The notes under the pieces: generated by a model
What the model was told of the DNA's origin: nothing
The model's input: the letters and a program-made list of their open reading frames with translations, nothing else
Database searches by the model: none
Shown here: piece by piece, positions 20,017 through 28,397 of the stretch
Numbering within the stretch: the stretch's first letter is position 1
How the letters are laid out: each line of letters begins with the position of its first letter
Translations under genes and position numbers: made by a program
Assembly (NCBI RefSeq): GCF_024138125.1
Contig: NZ_CP099993.1
Span: forward strand, 1,612,001 to 1,676,000
Direction of reading: 5' to 3'
From: Halorussus salilacus
GTDB lineage: Archaea > Halobacteriota > Halobacteria > Halobacteriales > Haladaptataceae
Length of the DNA: 64,000 bases

Positions 20017-21524
20017 CAGTGTAGCACCTCCGTCTCGCGGAGCAGGTCGAGGTCACACAGCGTCCCGTGAACGTCTCGGATGTCCTCGAAGCCGTACATC
20101 AGCATCAGCAGGCGTTCCAGCGCAAGCCCCCACGCCATCACGTCGCAGTCGATGCCCAGCGGTTCGAGGACCTCCTCGCGGAACATCCCCGAGTTACCGA
20201 TCTCGACCATCTCGCCGGTGGTCGGGTGGGTCCCGAACAGCTCGAAGCTCGGCTCGGTGTAGGGGTTGTAGTGGGGCTTGAACTCGATGTCGGTGATGCC
20301 GAACTGGGCGTAGAACTCCTCGAAGGTGCCCATCAGGTCGCGGACCGAGAGGTCCTCGGCCATCACCCAGCCCTCGATCTGGAAGAACTCCAGCAGGTGG
20401 GTCGGGTCGAGGGTGTCGTTGCGGTAGACCTTCTCGACGCTGAAGAAGCGCTGGGGCGGTTCGAGGTCGCCCTCGGCGTACCCCGAGAGGTACCGCATCG
20501 ACAGCGAGGTGGTGTGGCCCCGGAGCGCGATTGCTCGCGCGAAGTCCTCGGACCACGGCGAGTGATACCCCTCGCCGTCCTCGCCGACGCCGTTCATGTG
20601 GGCGTCGTGGACGCGCTCGACGAGGTCCTCGGGGAGGTCGCCGATTTCGGTCGGGTTCGAGAGGGCGAACCGGTCCCAGTGGGTCCTCGCGGGGTGGTCC
20701 TGTGGCATGAACAGGCAGTCGTTTATCCAGAAGTCGGCGTCGGCGTGCGGACCCTCCATCTCCTCGAAGCCCATGCCGACGAGGGTGTCTTTCACGCGGT
20801 CGGCGGTCTGACGGAGGATGTGGGTCTTGCCGCCGTCGACGCGCTCGGCGTCGGCCTCGACGTTGTACTCGGCGAACTCCACGTCGCGCCACTCGCCGGA
20901 GGTCAGCATCTCGGGGGTGAGTTGGCCCACCGTCTCGGCGACCTCGACGCCCTCCATCAGCGCGGTCACGCCCTCGTCGGTGAGGGTGACCGCCCGCGCC
21001 GTGGACTCGGCGCGCTCGACCAGCCCTCTGCTCTCCAGTCGGTCGAGGACCTCCTCGTCGGCGACCGAGTCGCCCGCGTCGAGGTCGGCCAGCGCCGCGG
21101 CCTCCGCGTCACTGTCGGGGTCGGCGTCGGGGTCGGCGGTTATCTCGCCGCTCTCGATGGTCCCGTAGCCCTTCCGGGCGTAGTTCGAGAGCGCGATGTC
21201 GACCTGCGGGCCTTCGAGTCCGGACCGACCGATGACCTGCCCCATCTGGGCGGGGTCCTCGTCGGCCCCTGCGTCCACGGCGGCCTCGTAGAGCCGGACC
21301 TCGGGGAGACCCTCCTCGACGTACTCGCGGGCTTCGTCGGTGAGCGCCACCGTCTCCTCGACCGATTCCTCGACCGACACCAGCCCTTCGTCTTCGAGTT
21401 CGAACACCGCGCCCGTGACCGTCTCGGGCTTGCTGTCGGTCTCGTCGGCCAGTCGCTCTATCGTCCGTGCGTCGTTCGCGCTCGCGGCTTCCAACACCGC
21501 GGCCTGTGATTCTGGTAGTTTCAT
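20016..21524 (-). CDS. pheS: Phenylalanyl-tRNA synthetase alpha subunit, 502 aa
   Basis: Catalytic chain. The N-terminal ~200 residues are archaeal-type winged-helix modules (LPESQAAVLEAASANDARTI...). The class II core follows: motif 2 in FFSVEKVYRNDTLDPTH, ligand-binding HPARTHWDRF, FKPHYNPYTEPSFELF, and motif 3 in AWGLALERLLMLMYGFEDIR. An acidic patch rich in Asp and Pro (ITADPDADPDSDAEA) interrupts the N-terminal part. ATG start; first gene of the pheST operon. The upstream region holds a long palindrome. Confidence 0.97.
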   Translation of the reverse strand: MKLPESQAAVLEAASANDARTIERLADETDSKPETVTGAVFELEDEGLVSVEESVEETVALTDEAREYVEEGLPEVRLYEAAVDAGADEDPAQMGQVIGRSGLEGPQVDIALSNYARKGYGTIESGEITADPDADPDSDAEAAALADLDAGDSVADEEVLDRLESRGLVERAESTARAVTLTDEGVTALMEGVEVAETVGQLTPEMLTSGEWRDVEFAEYNVEADAERVDGGKTHILRQTADRVKDTLVGMGFEEMEGPHADADFWINDCLFMPQDHPARTHWDRFALSNPTEIGDLPEDLVERVHDAHMNGVGEDGEGYHSPWSEDFARAIALRGHTTSLSMRYLSGYAEGDLEPPQRFFSVEKVYRNDTLDPTHLLEFFQIEGWVMAEDLSVRDLMGTFEEFYAQFGITDIEFKPHYNPYTEPSFELFGTHPTTGEMVEIGNSGMFREEVLEPLGIDCDVMAWGLALERLLMLMYGFEDIRDVHGTLCDLDLLRETEVLH

Positions 21525-21912
21525 CGTGCGCGTATGCTCTTGGTGGCTACATCCCTGTGCGGCGGTTTATCGCTTCTGAAAGCGCGGTCGCGGGCCGCAA
21601 TTGCGGCCCGCGACCGCGCCCGAGCGGTTTCGTCCCGGTCGGGGTCGCCCCCGGTCGGAAGTTCACCGACTCGCTCAGGCCGCGAAGAAGAAGCCGAACC
21701 CCGTGCTGTCGTGGCGTGGCTGACGCGCGCTACCGCCGGTCCGGGGTTCGGATGGCATGTTCGGGACTTGTGCGCAATCGTTCAAAAACGTTGCGGGGTA
21801 TGGGTGAGTTTCACGTTACCGACTGAAACCGAACAGAGAAGCGACGAATTTGGGGGAGAATCGATCTTACTCGAAGTAGACCGAAGTCGTGTTACCGTCT
21901 CACGGATGGCAG
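21525..21912. other. Gene-free region upstream of pheS
   Basis: About 390 bases. It contains the pheS promoter area, a 38-bp perfect palindrome at 21582-21619 and a transition from high to low GC near 21820. A 144-codon plus-strand frame here has no halophile-like composition, and I do not consider it a gene. Confidence 0.5.
21582..21619. repeat. Perfect 38-bp palindrome
   Basis: GCGCGGTCGCGGGCCGCAA is followed immediately by its exact reverse complement, no loop. It lies 58 nt upstream of the pheS start on the template side. It could form a cruciform or a strong RNA hairpin; possible terminator, insertion scar or operator. Confidence 0.85.
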
Positions 21913-22455
21913 TTAGAGAAGCTCAAGGAGTTGTACGGTTCCGATACCGACAACGATTGAGTAGGTGAAGTTGACCAGCGTCCCGGCAAGATAGTACGTG
22001 GTGTTTTGAGTCGCGGTATCCTCTCGTCTCACCCACGACTTAGCGGCAAAAATGATACTCAATGCAGTATACTCACCAGCAATAACGAGCGATAGAATCA
22101 GGATATTTTCGAGGCGGCCGATCAGCCAGCCGGTGTCCTCTTCGATATCGGAGTCACTTTCGAGAGCCTGTCCAGTAAATATCCGCCATACTTCCTCACG
22201 GGAATTGGATGCTTTCTCGTTCTCCGTCCGTGTTTCACCGCCCTCAGCGCGCCCTATCGCTATTCCCGTGAATCGCGTTAGGCAGTACGTCACGACGGCA
22301 GTACTCGTTCCGAGCAGTAGGCCATAGACGCCCACGAACAGAGCCGTCCTCGTTCCGAGAAAGACAAATAGAATGAGCGCAACGATTCCGAGGATAGTTG
22401 CCAGAATATCGGTAGCGATTCGACGACGTGAGAGGTGCCGCACTTCTTCAGTCAT
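21913..22455 (-). CDS. Four-TM membrane protein paired with the SatD-like gene, 180 aa
   Basis: Predicted TM helices lie at about residues 15-35, 38-62, 115-137 and 152-176; a polar Glu/Ser-rich cytoplasmic loop occupies about 68-110. The C-terminal block TGWLIGRLENILILSLVIAG...FAAKSWVR...YYLAGTLVNF recalls, from memory, the C-terminal part of bacterial DUF3307-type membrane proteins, which also sit next to satD genes; this needs a profile search. The ATG overlaps the upstream stop codon by 8 nt (ATGACTGA), so the two proteins are translationally coupled. Codon use is much more AT-rich than in neighbours, suggesting lateral transfer. Function unknown; a membrane partner or effector of the SatD-like protein is plausible. 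Confidence 0.8.
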   Translation of the reverse strand: MTEEVRHLSRRRIATDILATILGIVALILFVFLGTRTALFVGVYGLLLGTSTAVVTYCLTRFTGIAIGRAEGGETRTENEKASNSREEVWRIFTGQALESDSDIEEDTGWLIGRLENILILSLVIAGEYTALSIIFAAKSWVRREDTATQNTTYYLAGTLVNFTYSIVVGIGTVQLLELL

Positions 22456-23089
22456 AGATAGCTGTTAACGCTTTTCTGAGTGTACCTCTGATTCTCAGTC
22501 GTCGCGTATAATTCGAACGATGTAACGCGTTGGAAACGGCCTGCTGTTGAAGTCCCAGTTCCTCACCTGCCTTAGATTGCGTACCGTGACGTTCGTACGC
22601 GAGAATCACCTCTACTTGCCGGTCCGTGAGGTTCTCCCGTTCAAGTAATAAAAGATTGAGAGCGCTTGATACTAATCCATCACATTCGGTGCCCGTATCG
22701 ACACCCACGTATAATTCGTTTTCCTCTACTTCGTCTAAAAGCGCACTAGCGAGATGGAACGCGGGGCCATCCATCTGGGCGACCGTTTCGCAGTCGGCCC
22801 CAATATCAATATCCCCGCCCGCGATAGCAAAGCGGGCAGACGATGGGTGTATTCGGTCAAGTATAGCCGATAAGATATCTGGAAGAGGGGATAGTTCCGT
22901 GAGAACACACCCGAACTCATCGATGCCTTTCATCTGTGTAAATGGGGTCGATATACTCTCTCTCTCAGAATCGTTCACGAAATCGAATGCATCGATGAGA
23001 GTTGACTCGAATTCTCGTCTGTTTTCGATTTTTCGGGAGTCGATGACGTCGGCCAGAACGACGTACTTCGTATTCTCGGATTCACGCAT
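22448..23089 (-). CDS. SatD-family protein with C-terminal helix-turn-helix, 213 aa
   Basis: The N-terminal ~140 residues follow the SatD pattern: VVLADVIDSRKI (residues 9-20), MKGIDEFGCVL, RFAIAGGDIDIG and MDGPAFHLASALL. These positions mirror class III nucleotide cyclases: the metal-binding Asp in the LFADI-type strand, the GDEF-like turn, the R.GI..G strand and the D.G...N.A helix. The C-terminus (LTDRQVEVILAYERHGTQSKAGEELGLQQQAVSNAL) is a sigma-region-4/LuxR-like HTH. The ATG at 23089 is chosen for a GGGGA ribosome site 9 nt upstream; a TTG at 23116 is also in frame. AT-rich codons, own promoter, coupled to the membrane-protein gene. Cyclase activity is inference only. Confidence 0.85.
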   Translation of the reverse strand: MRESENTKYVVLADVIDSRKIENRREFESTLIDAFDFVNDSERESISTPFTQMKGIDEFGCVLTELSPLPDILSAILDRIHPSSARFAIAGGDIDIGADCETVAQMDGPAFHLASALLDEVEENELYVGVDTGTECDGLVSSALNLLLLERENLTDRQVEVILAYERHGTQSKAGEELGLQQQAVSNALHRSNYTRRLRIRGTLRKALTAIYD

Positions 23090-23126
23090 CGGTTCTCTTC
23101 CCCAACTAGGTAACAATCGAATATAG

Positions 23127-23153
23127 TTGTATTGGAATATTACAATTCTATAG
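23127..23153 (-). promoter_or_regulatory. Promoter and possible operator of the SatD-like unit
   Basis: On the coding strand a TCTATAGAA TATA box (about 23146-23154) lies about 60 nt before the ATG at 23089. Beside it is an imperfect dyad, TTGTA...TACAA spaced by 9 nt (23127-23145), at the expected transcription start, where a bound HTH protein would block initiation. Autoregulation by the SatD-like HTH is a guess. Confidence 0.45.
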
Positions 23154-23268
23154 ACTTGTTCTAGCGGTCGGCAGAGCTTCGACTACCAGCGATTCAGGAC
23201 TCGCTGTCTCTACGTATTACAGCCGAGTTTCGGCGAACGTACAGCGACTGGCGCGGCCAAAAGTGGTC

Positions 23269-24450
23269 TCAACCCAGATTTTCTTGCAGTATCTCCAGCG
23301 TCTCCTCGCGGTCGTCCCAGTCCACGAACACCGCGACGCTGGTCGCGCTGGTGATGAGGTCGTGGATGTTGATGTGGGCCTCCGAGATGGGGTTCACGAG
23401 CCCCTCGATGACCCCCGGCTGGTTCGGGAACTCGCCGCCGGTCACCCGGACGACCGCGACGTCGTCGTCGACGGTGACGCTCGACAGCGACTCCTCCTCG
23501 ATGACCTCTCGATGGAGGATGTTCTCGGCGCGCTCCGCGACGTCCTCGTCGACGTAGAAGGTGATGGAGTCCATCCCACTCGCCGCGGCATCGATGTTGA
23601 TGTCGCTGTCAGCCAGCGCCATCGAGAGGTCGGCGAGGATGCCCGGTCGGTTCCGGATTGCCCGGCCCGCGACCGTGAGGCAGGCCAGCGGCTCCTCGCG
23701 CATGTCGATGAGGTTCTCGAACTCGCCGATGATGTCGGTGCCGCCCGCGAGCAGGTCGCCGTGCTGGTAGTGGACCACCCGGACGTCGAGGCCCTCGTCC
23801 TTGTACGAGAGCGCGCTGGGCGCGACGACCTCCGCGCCGCGGAACGAGAGGTTCCGAAGCTCGTCGACCGATATCTCGCCGACGTTGCGCGCGCCCTCCA
23901 CGACGTGGGGGTCGCCGGTCATGACGCCCTCGACGTCGGTGACGATGACGACCTCGTCGGCGTCCACGTAGTTGCCGAGCATCACCGCGGTGGTGTCCGA
24001 CCCGCCCCGGCCGAGGGTGGTGACGTTGCCCTCGGCGTCCTCGGCGAGGAAGCCGGTCACGATGGGGACCACCTCGTCGAGTTCCGCGGCGAGTTCGGCC
24101 GTAGCGGCTCTGGTCCGCTCGGCGTCGACCTCGCCGTGTTCGTCGGTGAAGATGGGCCAGCGGTCGCTCCCGGGTTCGACGAACACCGCGTCGACGCCCC
24201 GAGCGGCGAGCGCGGCCTTGAGCATCCGGACGCTGGTCCGCTCGCCCATGCTGACGATCTCGGCGCGGTCTGGGTCGGCCGCGTCGAACTGGATCTCGTC
24301 CAGTAGCTCGTCGGTGGTGTTGCCCATCGCGCTGGCGACGACCGCGATCTCGTGGCCCTCCGCGACCGCGTCGGCCACCGAGTCGGCCGCGCGGTTGATT
24401 CGGTCGCCGCTTCCGAGGCTCGTGCCGCCGAACTTCGCGACTACGCGCAT
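23269..24450 (-). CDS. lysC: Aspartate kinase with two ACT domains, 393 aa
   Basis: Phosphorylates aspartate at the head of the Lys/Thr/Met pathway. N-terminal amino-acid-kinase domain: VVAKFGGTSLGSGDRI, SMGERTSV, TTLGRGGSDTTAVMLG and VEGVMTGDPHVVEGARN. From about residue 245 there are two ACT regulatory domains (LTVAGRAIRNRPGILADLSMAL and VVRVTGGEFPNQPGVIEGLV), implying feedback control by an amino acid. It is shorter than most bacterial enzymes but normal for haloarchaea. ATG start; monocistronic. Confidence 0.95.
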   Translation of the reverse strand: MRVVAKFGGTSLGSGDRINRAADSVADAVAEGHEIAVVASAMGNTTDELLDEIQFDAADPDRAEIVSMGERTSVRMLKAALAARGVDAVFVEPGSDRWPIFTDEHGEVDAERTRAATAELAAELDEVVPIVTGFLAEDAEGNVTTLGRGGSDTTAVMLGNYVDADEVVIVTDVEGVMTGDPHVVEGARNVGEISVDELRNLSFRGAEVVAPSALSYKDEGLDVRVVHYQHGDLLAGGTDIIGEFENLIDMREEPLACLTVAGRAIRNRPGILADLSMALADSDINIDAAASGMDSITFYVDEDVAERAENILHREVIEEESLSSVTVDDDVAVVRVTGGEFPNQPGVIEGLVNPISEAHINIHDLITSATSVAVFVDWDDREETLEILQENLG

Positions 24451-24624
24451 GCTACCACCTGCGAGCTACCGGTCCCCCACATGCGACTAGTGAACATAGA
24501 GGTGGGTAACTCTGGAGCGCAGATAACTGCTTTCATGTTCAGAAAGTTTGCCAGGGGAAACGGGAGTCGCCGGGGGAAACGGGAGTTGGCGGGAGAAACG
24601 AGAGCCGACACGGTCCGGTCGGGC

Positions 24625-25890
24625 TCACCCCTCGTCGGGGCGCGTCTCGGCCTGCTGGCGGGGCGGGCCGGAGTCGGGACCCGTGTCGCCGTCGCCCCCG
24701 TTCGGTCCGGGGCGGTCACGAGGTCGCTCGTGGGACTGCCCGCGAGGTCGCTCGCGACCGCCGCCCTCGTAGGTGTCGCGCATCTCCTGTATCGGGTCGA
24801 ACGTGACCAGTCCCTTCCCCGCGGTGAACTCGTAGGCGACCCACTCGGGAATCGAGAGGACACCGTTCATCTTCCGGATGCGGAGTCGCTTGATGAGCGT
24901 GTCGTCGACGATACCGCCGTTCATCTGCATGTCCACGATGCCGTCGACCGCGTAGCCGAGGTCGTGGGGGAACGTCTGGTCCTCGTGGGCGAGGGTCGCG
25001 CCCGCGAACACCGGGACGAACCGGCCCTTGCACACGTCGGCGCGGACGTCCTTCACGCAGTCGTAGGCCCGAATCGGCTGGACCAGCGACCCGAACTCGG
25101 TCAGCGAGTCGACCGCGACGAACCCGCGGTCGCTCATTCCGAGCGCTTCGAGACAGCTGTCGAGCTTGTTCTGGAGTTCGCTCACGTCGCCGGGGTCCCG
25201 AACGGTCTCGGTCACCCCGCGGGTGATGCGGTGGATGTGGCGGTTCCACTCGTTCATCCGCTCGAACATGCGGTCGCGGTCGCTCACCCGGTAGGTGAAG
25301 CAGTCGAGGACGTGGAGCTGACCCGATTCGAGGTACGGCAGGACGTTCCAGTCGAGCGAGAGGAACCCCTCGACCACCGAAATCGGCGGCTGGGTGAAGG
25401 TGATGACCACCGCGGGTTCGCCGCGTTCGAGGGTCCGCCAGACGAGTTCGGTCAGCAGGGCGTCGTCGCGCGCGCCCTCGTCGTTCGACACCAGGACGAA
25501 CGAGTTCCGGGGAAACCCCTGCGGGAGGAACCGGTCGAGCCCGGAGACCCCGGTCCGAATCCGGCGGAAGCCGTGGTACTCGGTGAACACCCGGTCGTTC
25601 TCGGCCATCGCGTCCCGGCACGCCCCAGAGCAGAACTCGTAGGTCCGGTCGCCGTGGTCCAGCGTCTCCCTGCCCTTCGAGAGCGGGAGGCGACAGAAGT
25701 CACAGAGACCGGGGTCGGTCGCGTCCGAGTCGGACGCGTCCGAGTCGGTCGAGTCGCGGGTCTTCGCGTCCGAGTCGCCCGCGGGCGACTCGGACGCGCC
25801 GGAATCACTCGGGGGTGACTCGACGGCCTCGGAGTCGTCGGAACCGGGGTCGTCCGGGTGGGGGGCGTCTGAACCATCCGTGCCATTCAT
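24625..25890 (-). CDS. RecA-superfamily (KaiC/RAD55-like) protein with N-terminal metal-binding motif, 421 aa
   Basis: Layout: an acidic disordered N-terminus (DSDATD-type repeats, residues 1-55), a treble-clef-like Cys cluster CDFCRLPLSKG...FCSGACRDAM, then a ~250-residue RecA/KaiC-like domain starting at TGVSGLDRFLPQGFPRNSFVLVSNDEG. The usual Walker A Gly-Lys-Thr/Ser is absent there; the loop reads SNDEGARD, so ATP binding is doubtful. The Walker B-like strand is GFVAVDSLTEFG. Similar proteins are common in haloarchaea, often near signalling genes, with unknown roles. The tail is Gly/Arg/Pro-rich. The start at 25890 removes a non-conserved 11-residue extension. Confidence 0.8.
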   Translation of the reverse strand: MNGTDGSDAPHPDDPGSDDSEAVESPPSDSGASESPAGDSDAKTRDSTDSDASDSDATDPGLCDFCRLPLSKGRETLDHGDRTYEFCSGACRDAMAENDRVFTEYHGFRRIRTGVSGLDRFLPQGFPRNSFVLVSNDEGARDDALLTELVWRTLERGEPAVVITFTQPPISVVEGFLSLDWNVLPYLESGQLHVLDCFTYRVSDRDRMFERMNEWNRHIHRITRGVTETVRDPGDVSELQNKLDSCLEALGMSDRGFVAVDSLTEFGSLVQPIRAYDCVKDVRADVCKGRFVPVFAGATLAHEDQTFPHDLGYAVDGIVDMQMNGGIVDDTLIKRLRIRKMNGVLSIPEWVAYEFTAGKGLVTFDPIQEMRDTYEGGGRERPRGQSHERPRDRPGPNGGDGDTGPDSGPPRQQAETRPDEG

Positions 25891-26026
25891 ACCCACGACA
25901 TGGGGACGAGAGGTGAAAAGCACCCGTGCGTTCGGGGACCGCCGCCGGGAATCGACGCACTCGCGAGGGCGTCGCCGACCCGACGCCCCCGCGAGCTTTA
26001 ACTAATCGGTCCTCGAAATGTGAACA

Positions 26027-26509
26027 ATGCGCGTGCGAGATGCGGTCGAAGACGACGGGGAAGCGCTCGGCGACCTCGCCGACGCTCCCGCGGAGGTGAT
26101 GCGCAACGTGGTCCACGACCGGACGGTCCGCGTGGCCGAGCGCGAACCGGACGACGGGCCCGGAGACGAAACCGAAGCCGAGGCCGACGCCGGGACCGGG
26201 ACCGGAGCCGACGGGGAGGGAATCGGAGCCGACCGGCCGGAGGTCGTCGGATTCGTCGGGTTCGACGCGATGCCCGGGACGGTCCGAGTGACCTACCTGC
26301 GCGGGTCGCGTGCCGCGCGCGAGCGCCTCCTCGAAGAGCCAGTTCGGTTCGCCCGCAAGGAGGGGATGGCTGTCGAGGTGCTGGTCCCCGAGAGCGAGAC
26401 GGAGACGACCCGAGTGGTCGAAGAGGCCGGATTCGAACCGACGGGGGACGGGCCGCGGTTCGACGGCGGCCGGACGCTGAAGTACCGCCTCGACCCGCCT
26501 GCGGGGTGA
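26027..26509 (+). CDS. GNAT-like acetyltransferase-fold protein, 160 aa
   Basis: The start MRVRDAVEDDGEALGDLADAP resembles the first strand-helix of GNAT enzymes, and the end ARKEGMAVEVLVPESETETTRVVEEAGFEPTGDGPRF matches the usual last helix and strand (VEEAGFE). The acetyl-CoA pyrophosphate loop Q/RxxGxG/A is not seen, and the centre is replaced by an acidic Asp/Glu/Gly run of ~25 residues. Either a divergent or an inactive member. ATG start, single gene, followed by an ORB-like element. Confidence 0.65.
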   Translation: MRVRDAVEDDGEALGDLADAPAEVMRNVVHDRTVRVAEREPDDGPGDETEAEADAGTGTGADGEGIGADRPEVVGFVGFDAMPGTVRVTYLRGSRAARERLLEEPVRFARKEGMAVEVLVPESETETTRVVEEAGFEPTGDGPRFDGGRTLKYRLDPPAG

Positions 26510-26547
26510 ACCGAGGTTCGGCCGCCCCCGTCGCGTTCCGCCCCGAT

Positions 26548-26569
26548 ACCCCTCCGTTTCGGGTGGAAT
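26548..26569 (-). promoter_or_regulatory. ORB-like element outside the origin
   Basis: Plus strand ACCCCTCCGTTTCGGGTGGA; reverse ATTCCACCCGAAACGGAGGGG. It matches the two central origin ORBs except for GG in place of AA. Located in the 104-bp gap between the GNAT-like gene and the DP1 stop codon, 5 kb from the unwinding element. Confidence 0.7.
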
Positions 26570-26613
26570 CGCGGTATCGAGGCCCACGGCTGGACCGCCG
26601 GAGTAGCGACCCC

Positions 26614-28187
26614 CTAACTGAACCGCCGGACGGTCATGTCGAGCGTGTCGAGGTCGAGGATGGGCGCGAACCCGGCGTCGGGGTCGATGTTGACCGACTT
26701 CTGGAAGTCGGTCTGGGCCTGCCAGCACCCCGAGTTGACCGCGAGGACGTTGTGGTACTTGCCCCACCCGAGCTTGTGGACGTGACCGGTGTGGAACACG
26801 TCCGGGACCGACTCCATCACGAGATAATCGCGCTCCTCGGGAGCGAGCCGGGTCTTGCCGCCGAACTGGGGCGCGACGTGGCGCTTCTTCAGGAGCTGGT
26901 ACATCGCCTTGTGGGGTTGCTCGTAGCTGGCCTTCTCGTCGGGGAGTTCGGCGATGACCTCGTCGAGCGAGACGCCGTGGTACATCAGGATGTCGACCCC
27001 CTCGACGGTCACCGTCGAGGGGTTGCCCGTGATCTCGGCGTCGTGGGCCGACATGATGTCCCGAAGTTCCTCGTCGAAGCCGGGTTGGGGTTCGGCGAGT
27101 CGCACCGCGTCGTGGTTGCCCGGAATCATCACGATATCGAGGTCGCCGGGCACCTCCTTGAGGTACTCCGAGAACCGCTCGTACTGGTCGTAGAGGTCGA
27201 CGATGTCGAGTTCCTCGTCCTGATTCGGGTAGACGCCGACGCCCTCGACCATGTCGCCCGCGATGAGCAGGTACTCGACCGCCTCGGCCTCAGGGGTGTG
27301 GAGCCAGTCGGCGAACCGCGACCACGCGTCGGCCATGAACTCCTGACTGCCGACGTGAACGTCGCTGACGAGCGCGGCCTGTACGTGGCGGTCGGCGGTC
27401 GAGGGCTGGTAGGTCCGGGGCACGTCCGGGAAGTACAGCGAATCGACGAACAGGATGCCGTCGCCGTCGCCGTTGTCGTCCGAGAGCGTGCCCTCGACCG
27501 CGATGACCTCGTCGAACAGGAGTTCGTCGACCGCGTCGGCGAACTCCCGGTCTTTCATCACGAGACACGGGAAGGTCCCGCTGGTGTCCTCCAACTCGAT
27601 GAGCCAGTGGCCGCTCGCGGTCGAGCGGATGTCGCTTATCATCCCGACGATTGCGGTCTCGCCCCCGCCGGGCATCTTCTGGACCGCGGAGGCGGGTCGG
27701 GCGTTGACCCGCCCGCGCAACTGCTTCGAGAGGCGCTGGAACCGGTCGCGGAACACGTCGACGAAGTCGTCGTACTCGCCGGTCCCCGTGCTCTCGCCGG
27801 TCACGTCGCCAGCAATCGCGAGCGACCGCGCCTCGAAGTCGGGGTCCCGAACCGACTCGTCGGGGCGCGTCACGTCCCGCGGGGCGTCGGTTTCCACCCC
27901 CTTCGTTTCTCCTGCACTCCCATCTTCAGTCTCCGATTTCCCCCCATTTTTTGCTCCAGTAGAAACGGAGCTATCGGAGCCGTTCCCGTCCCGCCCCGCC
28001 GCGTCGAGGACGCCCCGGACGTGGTCGGCCGAGAGCTTCAGCGCGTCCTCGGGCGCGCGCTCGACCGCGGCGTCGAGCGCGCCCGCGGGGTCGTCGGCCC
28101 CGCGAGCAGGGTCACCGCCTCCGGGTCGGCGTTGAAGCCGCGGCTGGTGAGTTCGCGGGCGATGCGGACCCGGGTCTCCATCGGCAC
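26614..28187 (-). CDS. polB: DNA polymerase D small subunit DP1, frame interrupted near the N-terminus
   Basis: The body carries an OB fold and the calcineurin-like nuclease motifs SDVHVGSQ, AGDMVEG, PGNHDAVR, MYHGVS and HTGHVHKLG, all intact, so 3'-5' proofreading exonuclease activity is expected. The N-terminal residues METRVRIARELTSRGFNADP...LLA lie in a different frame (ATG 28181, or GTG 28187 giving MPMET). The join is at a run of four G residues (28098-28101, minus strand); a fifth G, or a -1 slip, would fuse LLA to GADDPAGALDAAVE and give about 522 aa, normal for the family. Could be an assembly error, a true mutation or recoding. Partner DP2 is not in this window. Divergent from the signal peptidase gene. 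Confidence 0.88.
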
Positions 28188-28244
28188 GTTCTCCACATTT
28201 CGGGGCCGAATCAAAAGCGTGCCGGACCGGCGCGGGCGGGCGGG

Positions 28245-28271
28245 CGGTGGCGCGCCGACGGCGCGCCACCG
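28245..28271. repeat. Perfect 13-bp inverted repeat in a divergent promoter region
   Basis: CGGTGGCGCGCCG, one spacer base, then the exact reverse complement. Centred between the DP1 start (28187) and the signal peptidase start (28398). Candidate operator or cruciform. No GC-rich hairpin is needed here for termination because both genes point outward. Confidence 0.6.
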
Positions 28272-28397
28272 CGAGTGCGAAGCGGCGTGAACGTGAAGCG
28301 ACGCGAGACGAACCGCGAAAACGAACGCACGCGCGGGACCCGGAGATTCGCACGAGACCCGGAAAATTGACATCCACCGAACGGTAACGTGAGTGCG

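Noticed and set aside
18328-21509. Long plus-strand frames across pheT and pheS
   Set aside because: Antisense shadows of clearly identified synthetase genes; composition not halophile-like.
21534-21968. 144-codon plus-strand frame upstream of the SatD-like pair
   Set aside because: Basic, Ser/Arg-rich translation, spans a palindrome and a GC change, overlaps the 3' end of the membrane-protein gene.
27895-27920. Weak ORB-like string CCCCCTTCGTTTCTCCTG
   Set aside because: Lacks the CCA half of the box and lies inside the DP1 coding sequence.
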